The notes under the pieces: model-generated
Database searches by the model: none
What the model saw: only the letters and a program-made list of their open reading frames with translations
What the model was told of the DNA's origin: nothing
Made by a program: the position numbers and the translations under genes
Origin: Aquanectria penicillioides
Taxonomy: Eukaryota > Ascomycota > Sordariomycetes > Hypocreales > Nectriaceae
Direction of reading: 5' to 3'
DNA length: 64,000 nt
Assembly: GCA_003415625.1 (NCBI GenBank)
Contig: PYIU01000008.1
Span: 1,240,001-1,304,000, forward strand
Shown: piece after piece, positions 1 to 11,854 of the stretch
How the letters are laid out: each line of letters opens with the position of its first letter
How positions within the stretch are numbered: the stretch's first letter is position 1

Positions 1-2781
1 GTGGCCTTCATCGCGTTTGCCCAATGGAGGAAGATGGGTCCGCCTCCCGGGCCCAAGCTGTCTATTAAGAAGCTAAATGAAGATCTCGCGACATGCAAGA
101 AGCTCCGCACAAAGCCCCAGGATCCCATAGGCCTGGGTCGCGACAAGAACGCCCGCTTCATCGAAGGCAGCAAGCCAACCCTGATCAAGAATGCCACCAT
201 TTGGGTGGGCGAGCCCGTTGAGGGCACCAGCGAAGAAGATGCCCGAGCCGGGAAGGGCTGGGAGTGGATTTCTGGTGACGTTTTCCTCCAGGATGGACTG
301 ATCAAGAGGGTCGAGTCCAACATCCCCATCGACTCGGTTGGCGACGACACCATCGTCTACAATGCCGGAGGTCGACAATTGACCAGCGGAGTTATTGACA
401 TGCACAGCCATGCCGGTGTCTACCCTCTCCCCTTCCTCGACGGCAACGCAGACGGCAACGAGATGTCAGACAACATCACCCCATGGGCTCGCGCCATCGA
501 TGCCTTTTACCCATTCGATAAGCAGATTCGCGTCATCAAATCTGGTGGTGTAACAACATCCCTCGTGCTGCCTGGTTCGGGAAACAACATTGGCGGAGAG
601 GCATTTCTCATCAAACATGCAGTTGGTAAACCCGATGGGCGAAAAGAGATCAGCGCCGAGGACGTTCTCGCAGATCCGGATCGAAATTGGCGATACATGA
701 AGATGGCGTGCGGTGAGAACGCAAAACGTGTGCACGGCGGCGTTGGCAAGCTCCCATTCAGCCGCATGGGAGAGAGCTACGATTTCCGACATGCTTTCGA
801 GCAAGCTCGGGACTTGATCCAAAAGCAGGATGACTGGTGCCACAAGGCGGAACTCGTCGGCCTTGAATCCTTGGATGATTACCTGCCCCAGCCAATCGCC
901 TGGGAGGCTTTAGCTGCTGCTCTACGCGGTAAAGTCCATATCAACACGCATTGTTACACGGTTCCAGATCTTGAGGCTATGGTCGACCATACTAACGAGT
1001 TCGAGTTCCCTGTCCGAGCTTTCCATCATGCCCACCAGACATATCTCGTGCCAGAGGTGAGAAGACTAGTAGCCAAGAAATCCAGCATCGACTAACTCCC
1101 AAAACAGATTCTCAAGAGAACATGGGGCGGACGGCCCCCTGCTTCGGCTCTCTTTGCTGATAATATGTACTACAAAACCGAAGCATACATCGGCTCCGAG
1201 TATGCTGGCAAGATTCTCTACGAGAACAACCTCACAGCTGTGTATGTCAGTGACAACCCTGTTCTTAACGCTCAGCACGTGCTTTTTGAAGCGGCCAAGG
1301 CATACCACTACGGCCTGCCCTACCATGCGGCACTGTCTGGTGTGACGTCTGCGCCTGCGGATTTATTGGGTATGGGAAACAGACTGGGCAAGGTGAAGCC
1401 TGGGTTTGATGCCGATGTAGTCGTGTGGGACAGCGATCCTCTAAGTGTTGGAGCGACGCCTGTTCAGGTGTGGATTGACGGAACACCTCAGTTCGAGGAT
1501 CCAGTTGAGCTTTCGAAGCCCTTGACAGCTCCGATTGCACCAGATAAGTCCCTTGGTGAGGATGTCGAGGAGCCAACGCTGGTTGGAGACACGTTCTTCA
1601 GTGGAGTCACCAAAGTTCTCCTTTCCGATAACAGCAACTACGAATCGAATGGCGAGGCCCTCAATATAGTAATTGCCAAAGGAAAGCTATCGTGTATTGG
1701 GGCCTGCGAGGCGGAATTTAAGGCTGCCGCTGCCTCTGGTACCGAAATTGTTCATCTCAAGAACGGCTACCTTGTCCATGCCTTTACAGGCGTCGCTGGC
1801 ACCCTTGGACTCAACGCCATCGATGCCGAAACTACCACTGACAATGGTGCCAATGTTGGTGTTTTCTCCCGGGCCGTTGATGGATTGATGCTGGATACCA
1901 AAAAGCTCCACGTCGCAGCCCGATACGGTGTAACCCGGGCTATTTCTGCTCCGGCATTTACTGGAGGAGCCACGCACTATGGTACCAGCGTTGGTTTTGT
2001 AACGTCGTCATTGACAAGTTTGGAGCAAGGCGCCGTGTTTGCTGCGGACTTGGCAGTGCATTATACCCTTGACGTGAATGTTAGGTCCGTGAGCAGCTAT
2101 TCCGCTGCATTTGGAGGCCTTCGAGCCAAACTCATCGCCGCTGCAACTTCCACGGCACCTGTCATCAATCCTTACTCTGAGGAGGCTTACCTCAAGAAGG
2201 TTCTGAATGGGGAACGAGTGCTTGCACTGACTATCCACAGCGCCGATGGAATCGCAACGGCTTTGAAGATCAAGTCGGAGGTGGAGGGCATCATGTTAGC
2301 CACCCAGAGTGCTACTACTGCCGCTCAAATCAAGCTGGCCATCATTGGAGGTGCCGAGGCTTTCCTCCTCGCTGACAAGCTGGCTGCCGCCTCTGTCGGC
2401 GTCATTCTCGAACCCCTGCAGGCTACTGGCGAAAACTGGGATACCCGCCGTGTTTTGACAGGCGCTCCATTGACCAATGGAACCGGTATTGATGCTCTTA
2501 TCGATGCTGGTGTTGTGGTCGCTATCGGACTGAAGGAGGACTGGGAGGTTCGCGATCTAGGATTTGCCGCCGGTACCGCCCTCAAGAACGGCGACGGTCG
2601 ACTCAGTGAAAAGGCCGCGCTGGATCTTATCAGCACCAATATTTACCGAATTCTCGGTGTCAACTATGGTCAGACAGAGGATAAAGGGCACTTCATTGTG
2701 AGTGAGGGTAGTCCGTTGGAGATTGGGTACCGCATCAAGGCGGTTGGATCGGGCAAGGAAAAGGTTGCAATGTTTGCTTAA
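1..2781 (+). CDS. Amidohydrolase-superfamily protein, two tandem domains, 5'-truncated by window edge
   Basis: Two exons, 1-1056 and 1108-2781, are joined in phase 0 by a 51-nt intron (donor GTGAGA, branch-like CTAAC at 1092, acceptor CAG). The frame is open at base 1 with no ATG there, so the gene starts outside the window and at least 909 residues are visible. The first half is a metal-dependent amidohydrolase: a beta-sandwich start, the HxH pair in DMHSHAG (visible residues 135 and 137), further histidines in HINTH and FHHAHQ, the late aspartate in VSDNPV, and the usual ending KPGFDADVVVWD. Proteins of this build are hydrolases of cyclic amides or related bonds; the substrate cannot be told. 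From about residue 519 a second domain repeats the same order of elements but lacks the HxH pair. AATAAA lies at 2860-2865. Fungal homologues are sometimes labelled carbohydrate esterase family 9 (from memory, unverified). Confidence 0.9.
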
Positions 2782-3195
2782 GTCCTAAGGCAGCAACACT
2801 AGCCATTTCGTCCGAGTTCATTTTACTTTTATCCGTTTCCATCTTATTTTCTCAATTAGAATAAAGAAGCATATTTTGCGACATTCATGTTTGAGGCTTG
2901 GCCTTGGCCGAGAGCAAGTCACAAATATTGAGTGCGAACCACCGAAGTTGCAATATAAGAGATGACTCGATCAGGGACGAGATTCGCGTTCGGCTTTGAA
3001 AACCATTTCTTTGAATGCCCCATGAATAAACAAGAATTCTAGATGGGTTTTGGTTTGAGTTACCTTGGTCGGAACGAAATTGGCCTGGCTAGGTTGGATG
3101 CAGCTCATTGAAAGGAGGCATATCGAGGCTTGGAAATTATTCTCAATTTCATTGAACCTGTTGCTGATCCCGAGAAGAAAACTTCGAAATGCACT
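2782..3195. other. Convergent intergenic region
   Basis: This 414-base space lies between the 3' ends of two convergent genes. It holds the likely polyadenylation signal AATAAA (2860-2865) of the amidohydrolase gene. No other feature is seen. Confidence 0.6.
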
Positions 3196-4535
3196 TCAAC
3201 TACAGTGCACCACGGTTTTGAGAAGACGAATCTGCTTATTGAAATCTTCCCCAGTAGATTTGCCACGCTTCACCACACCCGGAGCAATCACAAACCGCAC
3301 ATGGTTACTTTTTTGCGAAACTTCATCTCCAATCTCCAAATCCATGGTCTCAGGATTGAACTCGTTTTCAGCGGAAGGCTCCCAGTCAAACATCCATTCC
3401 AGTTTTGCAACTTGTCTGCTAACCTCTTTGTCGAGCACCAGAGCGTTATCTAGAATTGCGTGAAGATCCTCATCAAAGCCCTGCTTGTTTTTGTTTGACC
3501 AGCATCCAATAGTGAGTTTGGTACGTTTGACAATTTGGCATTGCTCATCGAGGACGGCAGCATCTTCGCGTTCTTGCTGGTCGTCGGCAGAATCCAAAAC
3601 GTGTCCTATGGTTGTTGCGCTCCACATCTGAAACTTGCGTTCTGCTTCTGGATATGAGGACTCTCTTTTACCTGATACACATTGCTCGTCTATGAATTTC
3701 AGCGTCAGTTGCGTTCGAATGGCATCCGTTTGGTCTACTTACTTGGCTGCAATGAATGCCAGAGGCTCCGAAACGCTGTTCGTTGGTTCCTGTTCATCCA
3801 CATAAATCTGTTGAAGATTTCGCCTTCAAGAACCCTCCAAAGAAATGATTGGATGAGTTTGTAAAATTCGGTTGGTTGATTCAGGTAAAAGCGATATGAA
3901 TCCTTGCTCGGAACAATCTTGTCCCAGTACATCAGATATTTCCAGTTGAACTCCCTAACAATATTTTCTTCTTGACGATTGGTGACTCTATCGCGGCTTC
4001 GATTTATTTTGAAGATGAACGGGAAAGAGAGATTGCGCCGAGGTTTCTCAATACGATGGTGTGAAGTCTGGTACTCTGGCGTTGATATGTTTTGGTGTTC
4101 CTCGTCGAAGTATCGGAGGGCGAAATCTCGTATAGAGAATCTCAAGTGTATGATGAGACTAGCCAAGTAATCATCTGTGAGTTTGTAAAATCCCGGGCCA
4201 GTTTTCCGAAGCTTGTCAATTTCCCCAGTCGCTCTTTTCCAGGAGTTTCGAAAATATGTTACGTCTGCTTCCGAGTTGGCCAACGCTTGCAGAGCATCCT
4301 CTAGTTCCTGTGTCTTCTCACCAAGCTTCCTTTCCGTCTCCTGTCTTGCAAAGACCTCCTTTAGATGCGTTCCATCAAACTGTTCTATGAGGGCCAACTG
4401 TTCCACCTCAACAGGACTAGACGCAGTTGTTGTGTCTTCGTTGCAGGATGGAAAGCCTTCGGCACAATCGGTCGTTTCAAATTTCACTTGACTCTCAGTC
4501 ATCACTATGTCTTCGATGGCAATTTCGGTCATCAT
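3196..4535 (-). CDS. Conserved-looking hypothetical protein with a coiled coil, 428 aa
   Basis: Two minus-strand exons, 3743-4535 and 3196-3689, are joined by a 53-nt intron (donor GTAAGT, branch-like CTGAC, acceptor TAG). The split codon restores one frame of 428 residues. The start MMTEIAIED is the first ATG of the open frame. Residues 1-50 are acidic and probably disordered. Residues about 60-110 are rich in E, K, Q and L and look like a coiled coil. The rest is an aromatic, charged, probably helical domain with no membrane segment or signal peptide. I do not recognise the family. It is divergently arranged with the Hsp70-like gene across about 1 kb, so a shared promoter region is possible. 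The clean splice and coherent composition on both sides of the junction support a real gene; function unknown. Confidence 0.75.
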
Positions 4536-5506
4536 GATGTCGATTCCGGGAGTCTGATTAGGATATTCGGAGTACGCGTGGCAGTGGCTAGAAGAGATTT
4601 AGTTTAGGCGGGATTCAAATGCATGAATGCAACAGATCACTGAAATATATTAACGCCCTTGTAGCACTCACCTGACTGTGAAACAGTAGCAGATAACGGG
4701 ATCAGCGCTCAGGAGCGTGAGTTTGTCGCTTAGTATGCTGCTTAAGCGCCGTTCGATTCCAACGCGACAAATAATGTCACTGTCCATACAAAATCTATCT
4801 TTCAATCTTCCCTCGGCCGTTCATGACGTCACTTTCAGCCCTGGCTGTTTGATCTACTTTGAATTGGGTCCAATGGTGCCCTTTGCTTACAACTCGACGC
4901 CTAGACAGGGGCTGAATGTGCCCTTTTCCCACATAAGTATCTCCAAGAAACACTTCCATTAGAGGCCGTAGAGGCGGCCGTAAATCCTTTCAATTCTTAT
5001 TATGTTTTGCAATTGCAACGTTATAGGCGGCCTCCAGATGACCTCACAGCTTTCGATTCGTGTCCTTCTGGTGAAGGTGGTGGGAAATGGACCCATGAGT
5101 ACATAACCTGAGACAGAATGTCATTGCCGAACAGATTCGTTCAAGGCTTTTATTCGTTGCGAATTCAAATACATTCCAAATTATCTCTCCGGCGCTTAAT
5201 TTGCGAAGTGGTCGCATATTCGACTTGATAACAGGTTCTGTTAGCAGGCTGAAACGAAGATAGTGTATAGTACCCTTGCAGTTGGATGTGCCAGTATTTT
5301 GTTCTGTTTTCAGCATGTGCTCCAACAAATAAGGTCCATTTTATATATGCCCATTCCAGGACATCTTCCCAGCTCCAACTTTAGTCCATACCCAACGAAG
5401 TGACCAAGCAATATTTCCCGTACAACCGGCACTGGGATATTTCCATCGTTTCCTAAGCTCAAACTATCACTTATATCAATTCGCCATCTCTACCATATTG
5501 CCCAAG
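4536..5506. other. Divergent intergenic/promoter region
   Basis: About 970 bases separate two divergently transcribed genes. Only short open frames without protein-like character occur (for example 4717-4962). No RNA gene or repeat is recognised. It presumably carries both promoters; no clear TATA box was identified. Confidence 0.5.
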
Positions 5507-7761
5507 ATGCAGGATAACTACAACTACCAACCGACACGTCTCCAGCATCCTGTCGATTCTGAACCCGATTTGGAGGCAGATGATTATCTGCTAGTTATCG
5601 GGATTAACTTTGGAACTACGTAAATCTTCCTCAAAAGAAAACTCTCAGCTACGTATCTTGCTAATTTAATTCTCTTCCAGATACTCTGGAGTTGCGTGGG
5701 CCACTAAGAGCGATTTCGAGACCGAGCAAATTAATATCATTACGAGTTGGCCTGGCTCTGGTCGTGAAGAAGCCAAGACCCCGACTGAGTTGCACTATGA
5801 GCACGGGCAACTCATGTGGGGATATGAAATAGACGACAATGTCGATCCGATTCGGTGGTTCAAACTCCTCCTTCTGAAAGATGAAGACATATCTCCCGAA
5901 TTACGAGCCTCTGAGTTTCTTCTTCGCGCCCGCAAGACGATGAAACAAAATGGCAAGACCGCGATTGAGCTCGTATCTGATTACCTGCGAGTGCTGTGGA
6001 AACATGTTCTGGACACAATTGAGAGGGATCGTGGAGAGGATGTGGTTGAAGCTCTCCAGTTTCATATTGTCATCACAGTCCCTGCCATCTGGAAAGCATA
6101 TGCACGGCAACATATGCAGGAAGCCGCCAAAATGGCCGGAATTCTTGATCATCGACGTGCTGGACCAACCAATTTGACTTTCGCACCTGAACCTGAAGCA
6201 GCTGCTCTAGCGGCCTTGTGTGAACGAAGCAGGAGGATTAAAAAGGGCGAGGTTTACCTCATCTGTGACGCCGGTGGAGGCACTGTTGTAAGTACTGTTT
6301 TTAACAGCCGGTCCCAAGATATTGCTAAATCAACTAGGACTTGATCAGTTATAAAGTCACCTCTACTAGACCAGTGCATATGGAAGAAGCGGTAGAGGGA
6401 TCAGGTCAGTTGAATGAATCCGAGAGTCTCTTTGAATAAAGACCTTACATCCCTTTTTGGAAATGATATAGGTGGCCTTTGCGGCGGCATCTTCGTTGAT
6501 GAAGCCTTCGAGAGCATTGTCAAGCAGCGTCTAGGGCGTGGATGGGACCAGCTTAGCAGAGCAAGTATCAAAGAACTCATTGGAGGCGAATGGGAGAAGT
6601 CAATCAAGCCGCAGTTCAAAACAACAAACACCAAGAAGGAATACATTGTTTCCATCCCAGCCGCTGCCTTTGGGAACCTGAACCTGAACCTGAACGACAT
6701 GAGTAGGGAACCATTCATAAAAAATGGGCGAATTCACCTCACCAGGTAACCATCTTGACTCCCATCATTATCCATTACTTACTTGGTCTGACCTCTCCAT
6801 CATAGATCACATATTGAAACGACTTTCATCGATGTTTTCGCTAAGATCGACAAACTAGTTGACACTCAGGTCCAAAAGGTAACTAATCAAGGTTTGAGAG
6901 TGACAGTACGATTAGACACCCTTCTACTCGAAAATTGAAGTACATTCTCATTGAACACAGGCCATAATCCTCGTTGGGGGTTCGGTGGAAGCCCTTACCT
7001 TTATGAGCACTTGAAGGGCCGCCACAGGCCAGCCGGAATGAGTATTCTTCAAGCTGACGGAATAAAGCCGTGCGCGTCCTAATTTATTGTTTTCAACTTG
7101 AGATCTGCTAACCTTATTTCTAGGCGCACTGCAATTTGTCGAGGAGCTGTATTTAAAGGCTTCCTTGATGGTCAGATCACACGAGCCAATGGCAGTGTAG
7201 GCACGTCAAATATTGCAGCGCCCATTCTTGTAACATCCACCATATCAAGGGCAAGCTATGGCGTTTGTTATTGGACAACCTTCAACCCTAATAAGCACCT
7301 CAAGGAAGACGAGATATGGGACCCGATTGAAGTAAAATTAAAAGCCACCAATCAGATGGAATGGTTCTTGAAGCGGGTACGTGCTCCTACACCTCTGTAA
7401 TTGAGGGGGCGAACTTATACCTACGTAGGGAGAAAACGTCTCAAAAAAGGGTCCGGTGGCGAAAGAGTATCGCAACACATATAGAGAAAAGTTTGATGGG
7501 ACTTTTTCAGGTGAAATTTATCAGTGTGAGGATATGGAGCCTCCCAACCGGAAAACACCCAGCGTGAAACACTTCACCACAATCAATAACTCAGCCGACA
7601 TTCCATTCTCCGATTTAAAGGACTTTGTTAATCGCAATGGTGAGAAATTTAAGAGACTGACCTATGTTGTTACAATGATTCCTTCTGGAGCTAGTCTGGA
7701 ATTTGCATTCTCTGTCGACGGGAAAGATCTCGGAAGGAAGAACGTAGACATCAGTTTTTAA
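5507..7761 (+). CDS. Hsp70-like (actin-like ATPase) protein, eight exons, apparent -1 frameshift
   Basis: Exons 5507-5619, 5681-6287, 6338-6404, 6472-6745, 6806-6878, 6961-7069, 7124-7376 and 7429-7761 all have GT-AG junctions and would give about 609 residues. The family marks of the Hsp70/actin ATPase fold are present: the phosphate-1 loop INFGTTYSG (residues about 33-41), the second phosphate loop CDAGGGTV followed across an intron by DLISYKV, and an adenosine-site segment starting AIILVGG near residue 379. In exon 6 the frame breaks inside the run of five G at 6976-6980. The next expected residues FGGSPYLYEHL are read only in the other frame, and exon 6 is 109 nt where the flanking phases require one more base. 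Either the gene is inactivated or one G is missing from the assembly. The protein lacks the canonical Hsp70 substrate-binding end, as in the divergent Hsp70-like families expanded in fungi. Confidence 0.8.
6976..6980 (+). other. Frameshift site in Hsp70-like gene (G5 run)
   Basis: Reading AIILVGG before this run and FGGSPYL after it requires six G where five are present. Exon lengths on both sides agree with a single missing base. Homopolymer miscount and true deletion are both possible. Confidence 0.7.
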
Positions 7762-8126
7762 CTACATCATAATCATTTCTGGCCTTCTACTTTTCCCCGC
7801 ATGGATAGGACAGAATATAAGTGAAGATACATAAGATTAATAAAGAAAATCTTTCAATCTCCATGGCAGTGATCTGGTCCCAAAGTCACCTCACACTCTT
7901 AACATCCACGGTATTATCACCCTCAACTCTAACTTTCTCAAGTTTAGAGTAATCCCAAATCTAGAGCCAAATACACCAAGCGAGTGAAAGAATATAGTGT
8001 CCCAGTACAAGTCAGTGTCGGAATTCCACTGTCATAAAATAGCATGTGGATGTATGTATCTGAACTAGATGTCGATGAAATAGATGGTTCTCTTGGCAAG
8101 AAACAGGTACCAAAAGGATAACCAAC
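7762..8126. other. Convergent intergenic region
   Basis: These 365 bases between two convergent 3' ends are AT-rich, with several AATAAA-like signals near 7840. No gene is seen. Confidence 0.5.
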
Positions 8127-9483
8127 TCAAAGTCGATTGAACCTGCATCTCCTGCATGCCAAAATGCGACATCGAGTGCATTCATAGATAAAGAGAGGAA
8201 GCTGATCATGGCATTCCTCGCAGCGATGAGACCCCTGAAGCGACCTCCATCTTATGTGACTGCACTCATGGTTCTCCACCAAGAACTGCCTCTGCCTTTC
8301 CACCATTTGAGTCCTTATCTCGGCGTTTACAGGACGAGCGCGAGCCCCTCTATCAACAATGACGGCGGCTCTCGCGAGAAGCCGGTCCTCGTTCCACTGC
8401 GAGCACGAGCATTTCTTCCATGCTACACCGCATATATAGCAGAAATTTGCTCCACAACGGCAGGCTGGAGTAATTTCAGCATGTTTTAACGACAGCAATA
8501 GAAATGAACCTACTCATATGATTGCATCCGTGGTCAAGTTCGACAAGCCTACGACATTTGTAGCATCTCTGCCACCCATTCTCGCGGGCGACTCGAAGAA
8601 CTTCCTGCACGGCTTTATCTTCTGGACAGTCGCCTGTGTGTGTTCGTCCTTTGCATATTGTGCATGTTATTTGGTTGCATTTAATGCAGCGTCCTATGTC
8701 CTCTCGAATAGACTGGGGTGGGATGAAGGTTGAGCAAGTCCGATCATGGCAGTAGGTTTTGTTCGGGGTATCCAGCTCCAATTTCTTTGCCAGGAACTCC
8801 CCGAATAGCTTAGGTGGTAGAAGACGCTTGTTTTGTTCGAGAGGAATGACTTGGTTGCAGCAGCGTGGAGGGTACAACGACTCGTCAGTCATGGCGGCCG
8901 TAAGCAAGCTCGCCAGGCAATCGCGGCAGTATTCGTGAGAGCATGGACAATGGGAAGCATCGATGGCTTTGCACTCATCTCCGCAGCTTGTGCAGACGAC
9001 AACAGGCTTGGTGTTCTTATTGGAATTATTGAGTCGGGTAGCTGCCCACGAAGACGACTCGGCTTGCCCATGCTGAGGGGTGTCGACGGAGAAAAGATGC
9101 ACCTGCAGTTCCTTTAGCTTATTTACGGGACCATCTTTTGAACTAGAAGTAGGGGTTTCATCGGTCGTCGGGTTCCTGTTGGCATCGATCCCCAAAGCAA
9201 TACGTCGATCTCGGGTGCACTGTCGCTCTATTTGCTGCTCCTGTTGAATAGTATCTCCGTCTGCGACTACGGCATGAGCAATGCTTCTGATCATCCGCTG
9301 GTCCAAGTAAAAGGATTGGAGAGATTGAAGCTCAGATTTGTAAAGTTCAATGGCCAAGTTGCAGTCGGGTGGCTCTCCTTCACGGTGTTTTCCTTTAGAC
9401 GAGCCAACAAGGCTCTCAAGATCCTCCAGTTGTAGTTGTATAATAAGGCGTACAGAGAGATCATCGAGACCCTCCAAATCCAT
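8127..9483 (-). CDS. RBR-type E3 ubiquitin ligase (RING1-IBR-Rcat), 435 aa
   Basis: Minus-strand exons 8514-9483 and 8127-8464 are joined by a 49-nt intron (8465-8513). The start MDLEGLDDLS is followed by a helical segment rich in L, Q and E. RING1 lies at about residues 164-209 (CTSCGDEC, then HCPCSHEYCRDC), the in-between-RING zinc domain at about 230-286 (CIKCNQITCTICKGRTHTGDC), and the catalytic Rcat/RING2 at about 307-343 (CYKC, then GCNHMTCRCGANFCYIC). In RBR ligases ubiquitin passes from the E2 onto the Cys of the HMTC motif; here that is Cys325, the first whole codon after the splice junction. A cysteine-rich tail with two more CxxC pairs follows. The protein is probably a soluble ubiquitin ligase; its targets are unknown. 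Related fungal genes are multicopy and poorly studied. Confidence 0.92.
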
Positions 9484-10692
9484 GTTGATTTATGGCAGAA
9501 CAGAGAGGTAGACAATGCTCTCTTTTTTAGTTGTTTTTGGATTCAATACGGAAGGAGAATCGGCTTGATGAGCGGTCTTGAGGTTCTGACTAGGCAACTC
9601 TCTGACTACTGCGGGAGGCCGACTAACACCAAAGTGCACATACATGGTGAGTGTGTTTTTCTAGATTAGGCTTATCACGACTTGAGGCGGTTGGTTGCAG
9701 AAAATGGTTGGCTGGCAATTCGTGTGTTGTGCATGTTTCTACACAATGAACCAACCAAATAGCTCCAAAGAGATGTCAACACAAGCCATCTGTCTTTGAA
9801 GCTGGTTGGTTTATCCAATGGTGCATCCTGTGGCAGTGTGGTTGCTTTCGGGCAACAGCCATAGGGGCAGTTCTGTGGAATCATTTTTCTTCTTCGTGTG
9901 AAATGAAAAGGCTGAATGTATCTCCAGGAGACAACACTGCGCAGAGCAGGGGGCAAACAGGACAATACCCTTGTCTATATGCGGTAGGTCCATCAAGAGT
10001 CTCCAGCGGTGAGATATTCCCCGTTATCTTATCGCTTACTTTGTCGCGAGAGCGCGAGAAAACGTTCCAGAACTGTCGTGTTGCCGTACCCCAAGGTTTT
10101 TTTTAAGTGGATGCCACCCTACATCCGGTAGCAGCTGAAACTCTCAGCCACTAAGAGAGCCGGACGCCGGCAGATTAATAATGTAATTGTGGGTCTTCGC
10201 GCGCGCGTATGACTTAAGCCTCGGCGGTTCCCCTCGCGCAAAGGCTCAGGGCTCCCAGAAGCCCCAAAAGGCCCCAAAGCCGCCGCCCAAAGTCAGCCGT
10301 GACTAAGCCCCACCGGCTCGCCCAGGCCTCCACCAACGAGCGATGAGGCGATGGGAAGCATTGCCGTTGAGGCGACGCCCACTCGCGCGTCGGAAAGTCG
10401 GAATCCTGGCGGGTGGCAGCAGTCAAAAGGGAAAAAAGCGGGTGGTGGCGCGCGGCGATGCACGGCGGGGCAGCAATTAAGCTACGGGACTGACGCTGGT
10501 AGAGTTGCAGAGCGGGGATGAGCCGTGGCAGTAGGAGGCTCTCCTCTCTCTGCTTCGCATCCCGTTGGGATAAATAGCTTCGACCTCCCGCCGCTCTTTT
10601 CTTGCCCGGCCCTCCAGGAAGTCATCAGTCAGACAGCTTGAATACCCGAGGAGTTACAGGCTCCCTGAGGAAAACCCCCGCCAGAAAAGTTC
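9484..10692. other. Divergent intergenic/promoter region
   Basis: About 1.2 kb between the RBR ligase and the dioxygenase. The right part (10,150-10,560) is GC-rich. A TATA-like GATAAATA near 10,568 lies about 125 bases before the first dioxygenase ATG. Short open frames here have no protein-like features. Confidence 0.5.
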
Positions 10693-11854
10693 ATGTCGAG
10701 TTTGGCTGTCGCTGCATCAAGACGCCTTGCGACTGTGACACTACCATTGACATCATCGCGACTTATTGCTCCAGCTTCCACCACCTTCACCTCGACTGCA
10801 CGACCTCAGCTTCGTTCTCGCCAAATCCAATTCCTCAGACACATCCAGACAGCTAAAATGGCTACCGTTGGTCCCGTCATTGCCCTCTCCCACGGCGGAG
10901 GTGAGTTCTATTTTCCTACCCTTTTTTTTTTTAACACAGCTCCCGTCGTCGCAAAACCCGCTTTGATGATCTCTATTTCCGCATTTCCGAAACATCACCA
11001 CCTGCGCAACGAACCCATGTCTAACTGACACCAACACAGGCCCCATGCCCGTCCTTGGCGATCCCAGCCACGAATCCATCATCTACTCCCTCAAGAACCG
11101 CGTTCCTAAGCTGCTCAAGCTCGGCACCCCCGAGCAGCCGCGCGCCATTGTCGTCGTCACCGCGCACTGGTCGACCGACAAGCCCACCATCTCGTCGGGT
11201 GCCAAGCACAACCTCCTCTACGACTACTACGGCTTCCCTCGCGAGTCCTACTCTCTCAAGTATCCCGCTGCCGGCTCCCCAGAGATCGCTCGTGAGCTCC
11301 GCGATGCGCTAGCCAACGAGGGCCTTGCCGCCGACCTCGACGACGAGCGCGGCTGGGACCACGGCGTCTTCATCCCCCTGCTGCTCGTCAACCCCAAGGC
11401 CGACATCCCCGTCGTCCAGGTCTCCGTGCTCGAGTCTGAGGACCCCGACCAGCACATCCGCATGGGCAAGGCCCTCGCCAAGCTGCGAGAGTCCAACGTC
11501 GCCATCATCGGCTCCGGCTTCGCCTCCTTCCACAACCTGCGCATCATGCAGTCTCTGCGCTACGCCAGCAAGGAGCAGCAGTCCGAGTTCCGCGGCGCCT
11601 CCGACGCCTGGAACGGCACCCTGACCGATGCCACCACCAAGAAGGACCTCGCCGAGCGATGGAGCTCCCTCAAGGGCTGGCGCAAGTTCCCCTTTGCCGA
11701 CGTCATGCACCCTCCCCGCGGCGGCGAGCACTTTATGCCGCTGCTCGTGTGCGCCGGTGCTGCCACCGAGGGCGAGCCGACCAGGAGATACGCCGACGAG
11801 TTCGTGGGTGTTGAGATCAACACCTACTACTGGGGCGCCGAGGAGGTGAAATAG
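10693..11854 (+). CDS. LigB/DODA-type extradiol aromatic ring-opening dioxygenase, 340 aa
   Basis: Exons 10693-10900 and 11040-11854 are joined by a 139-nt intron. The core fold begins GPVIALSHGGGPMP. The expected metal-site histidines are visible in SHGGG (His67 of the long form), TAHWS (His112), WDHGVF (His177) and GEHFMP (His300). The family is related to the class III extradiol dioxygenases and includes 4,5-DOPA dioxygenases, which open catechol-type rings using a bound metal. Two starts are possible: ATG 10693 adds 55 residues rich in S, T, R and A with almost no acids, resembling a mitochondrial targeting peptide, while ATG 10858 sits in a good context (AAAATGG) and matches the usual family start. 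The second exon has strongly C-ending codons, suggesting high expression. AATAAA occurs at about 11,912. Substrate is not deducible. Confidence 0.92.

Noticed and set aside
5044..5328. 94-codon minus-strand frame in the divergent promoter region
   Set aside because: No start context, motif or splice extension; probably chance.
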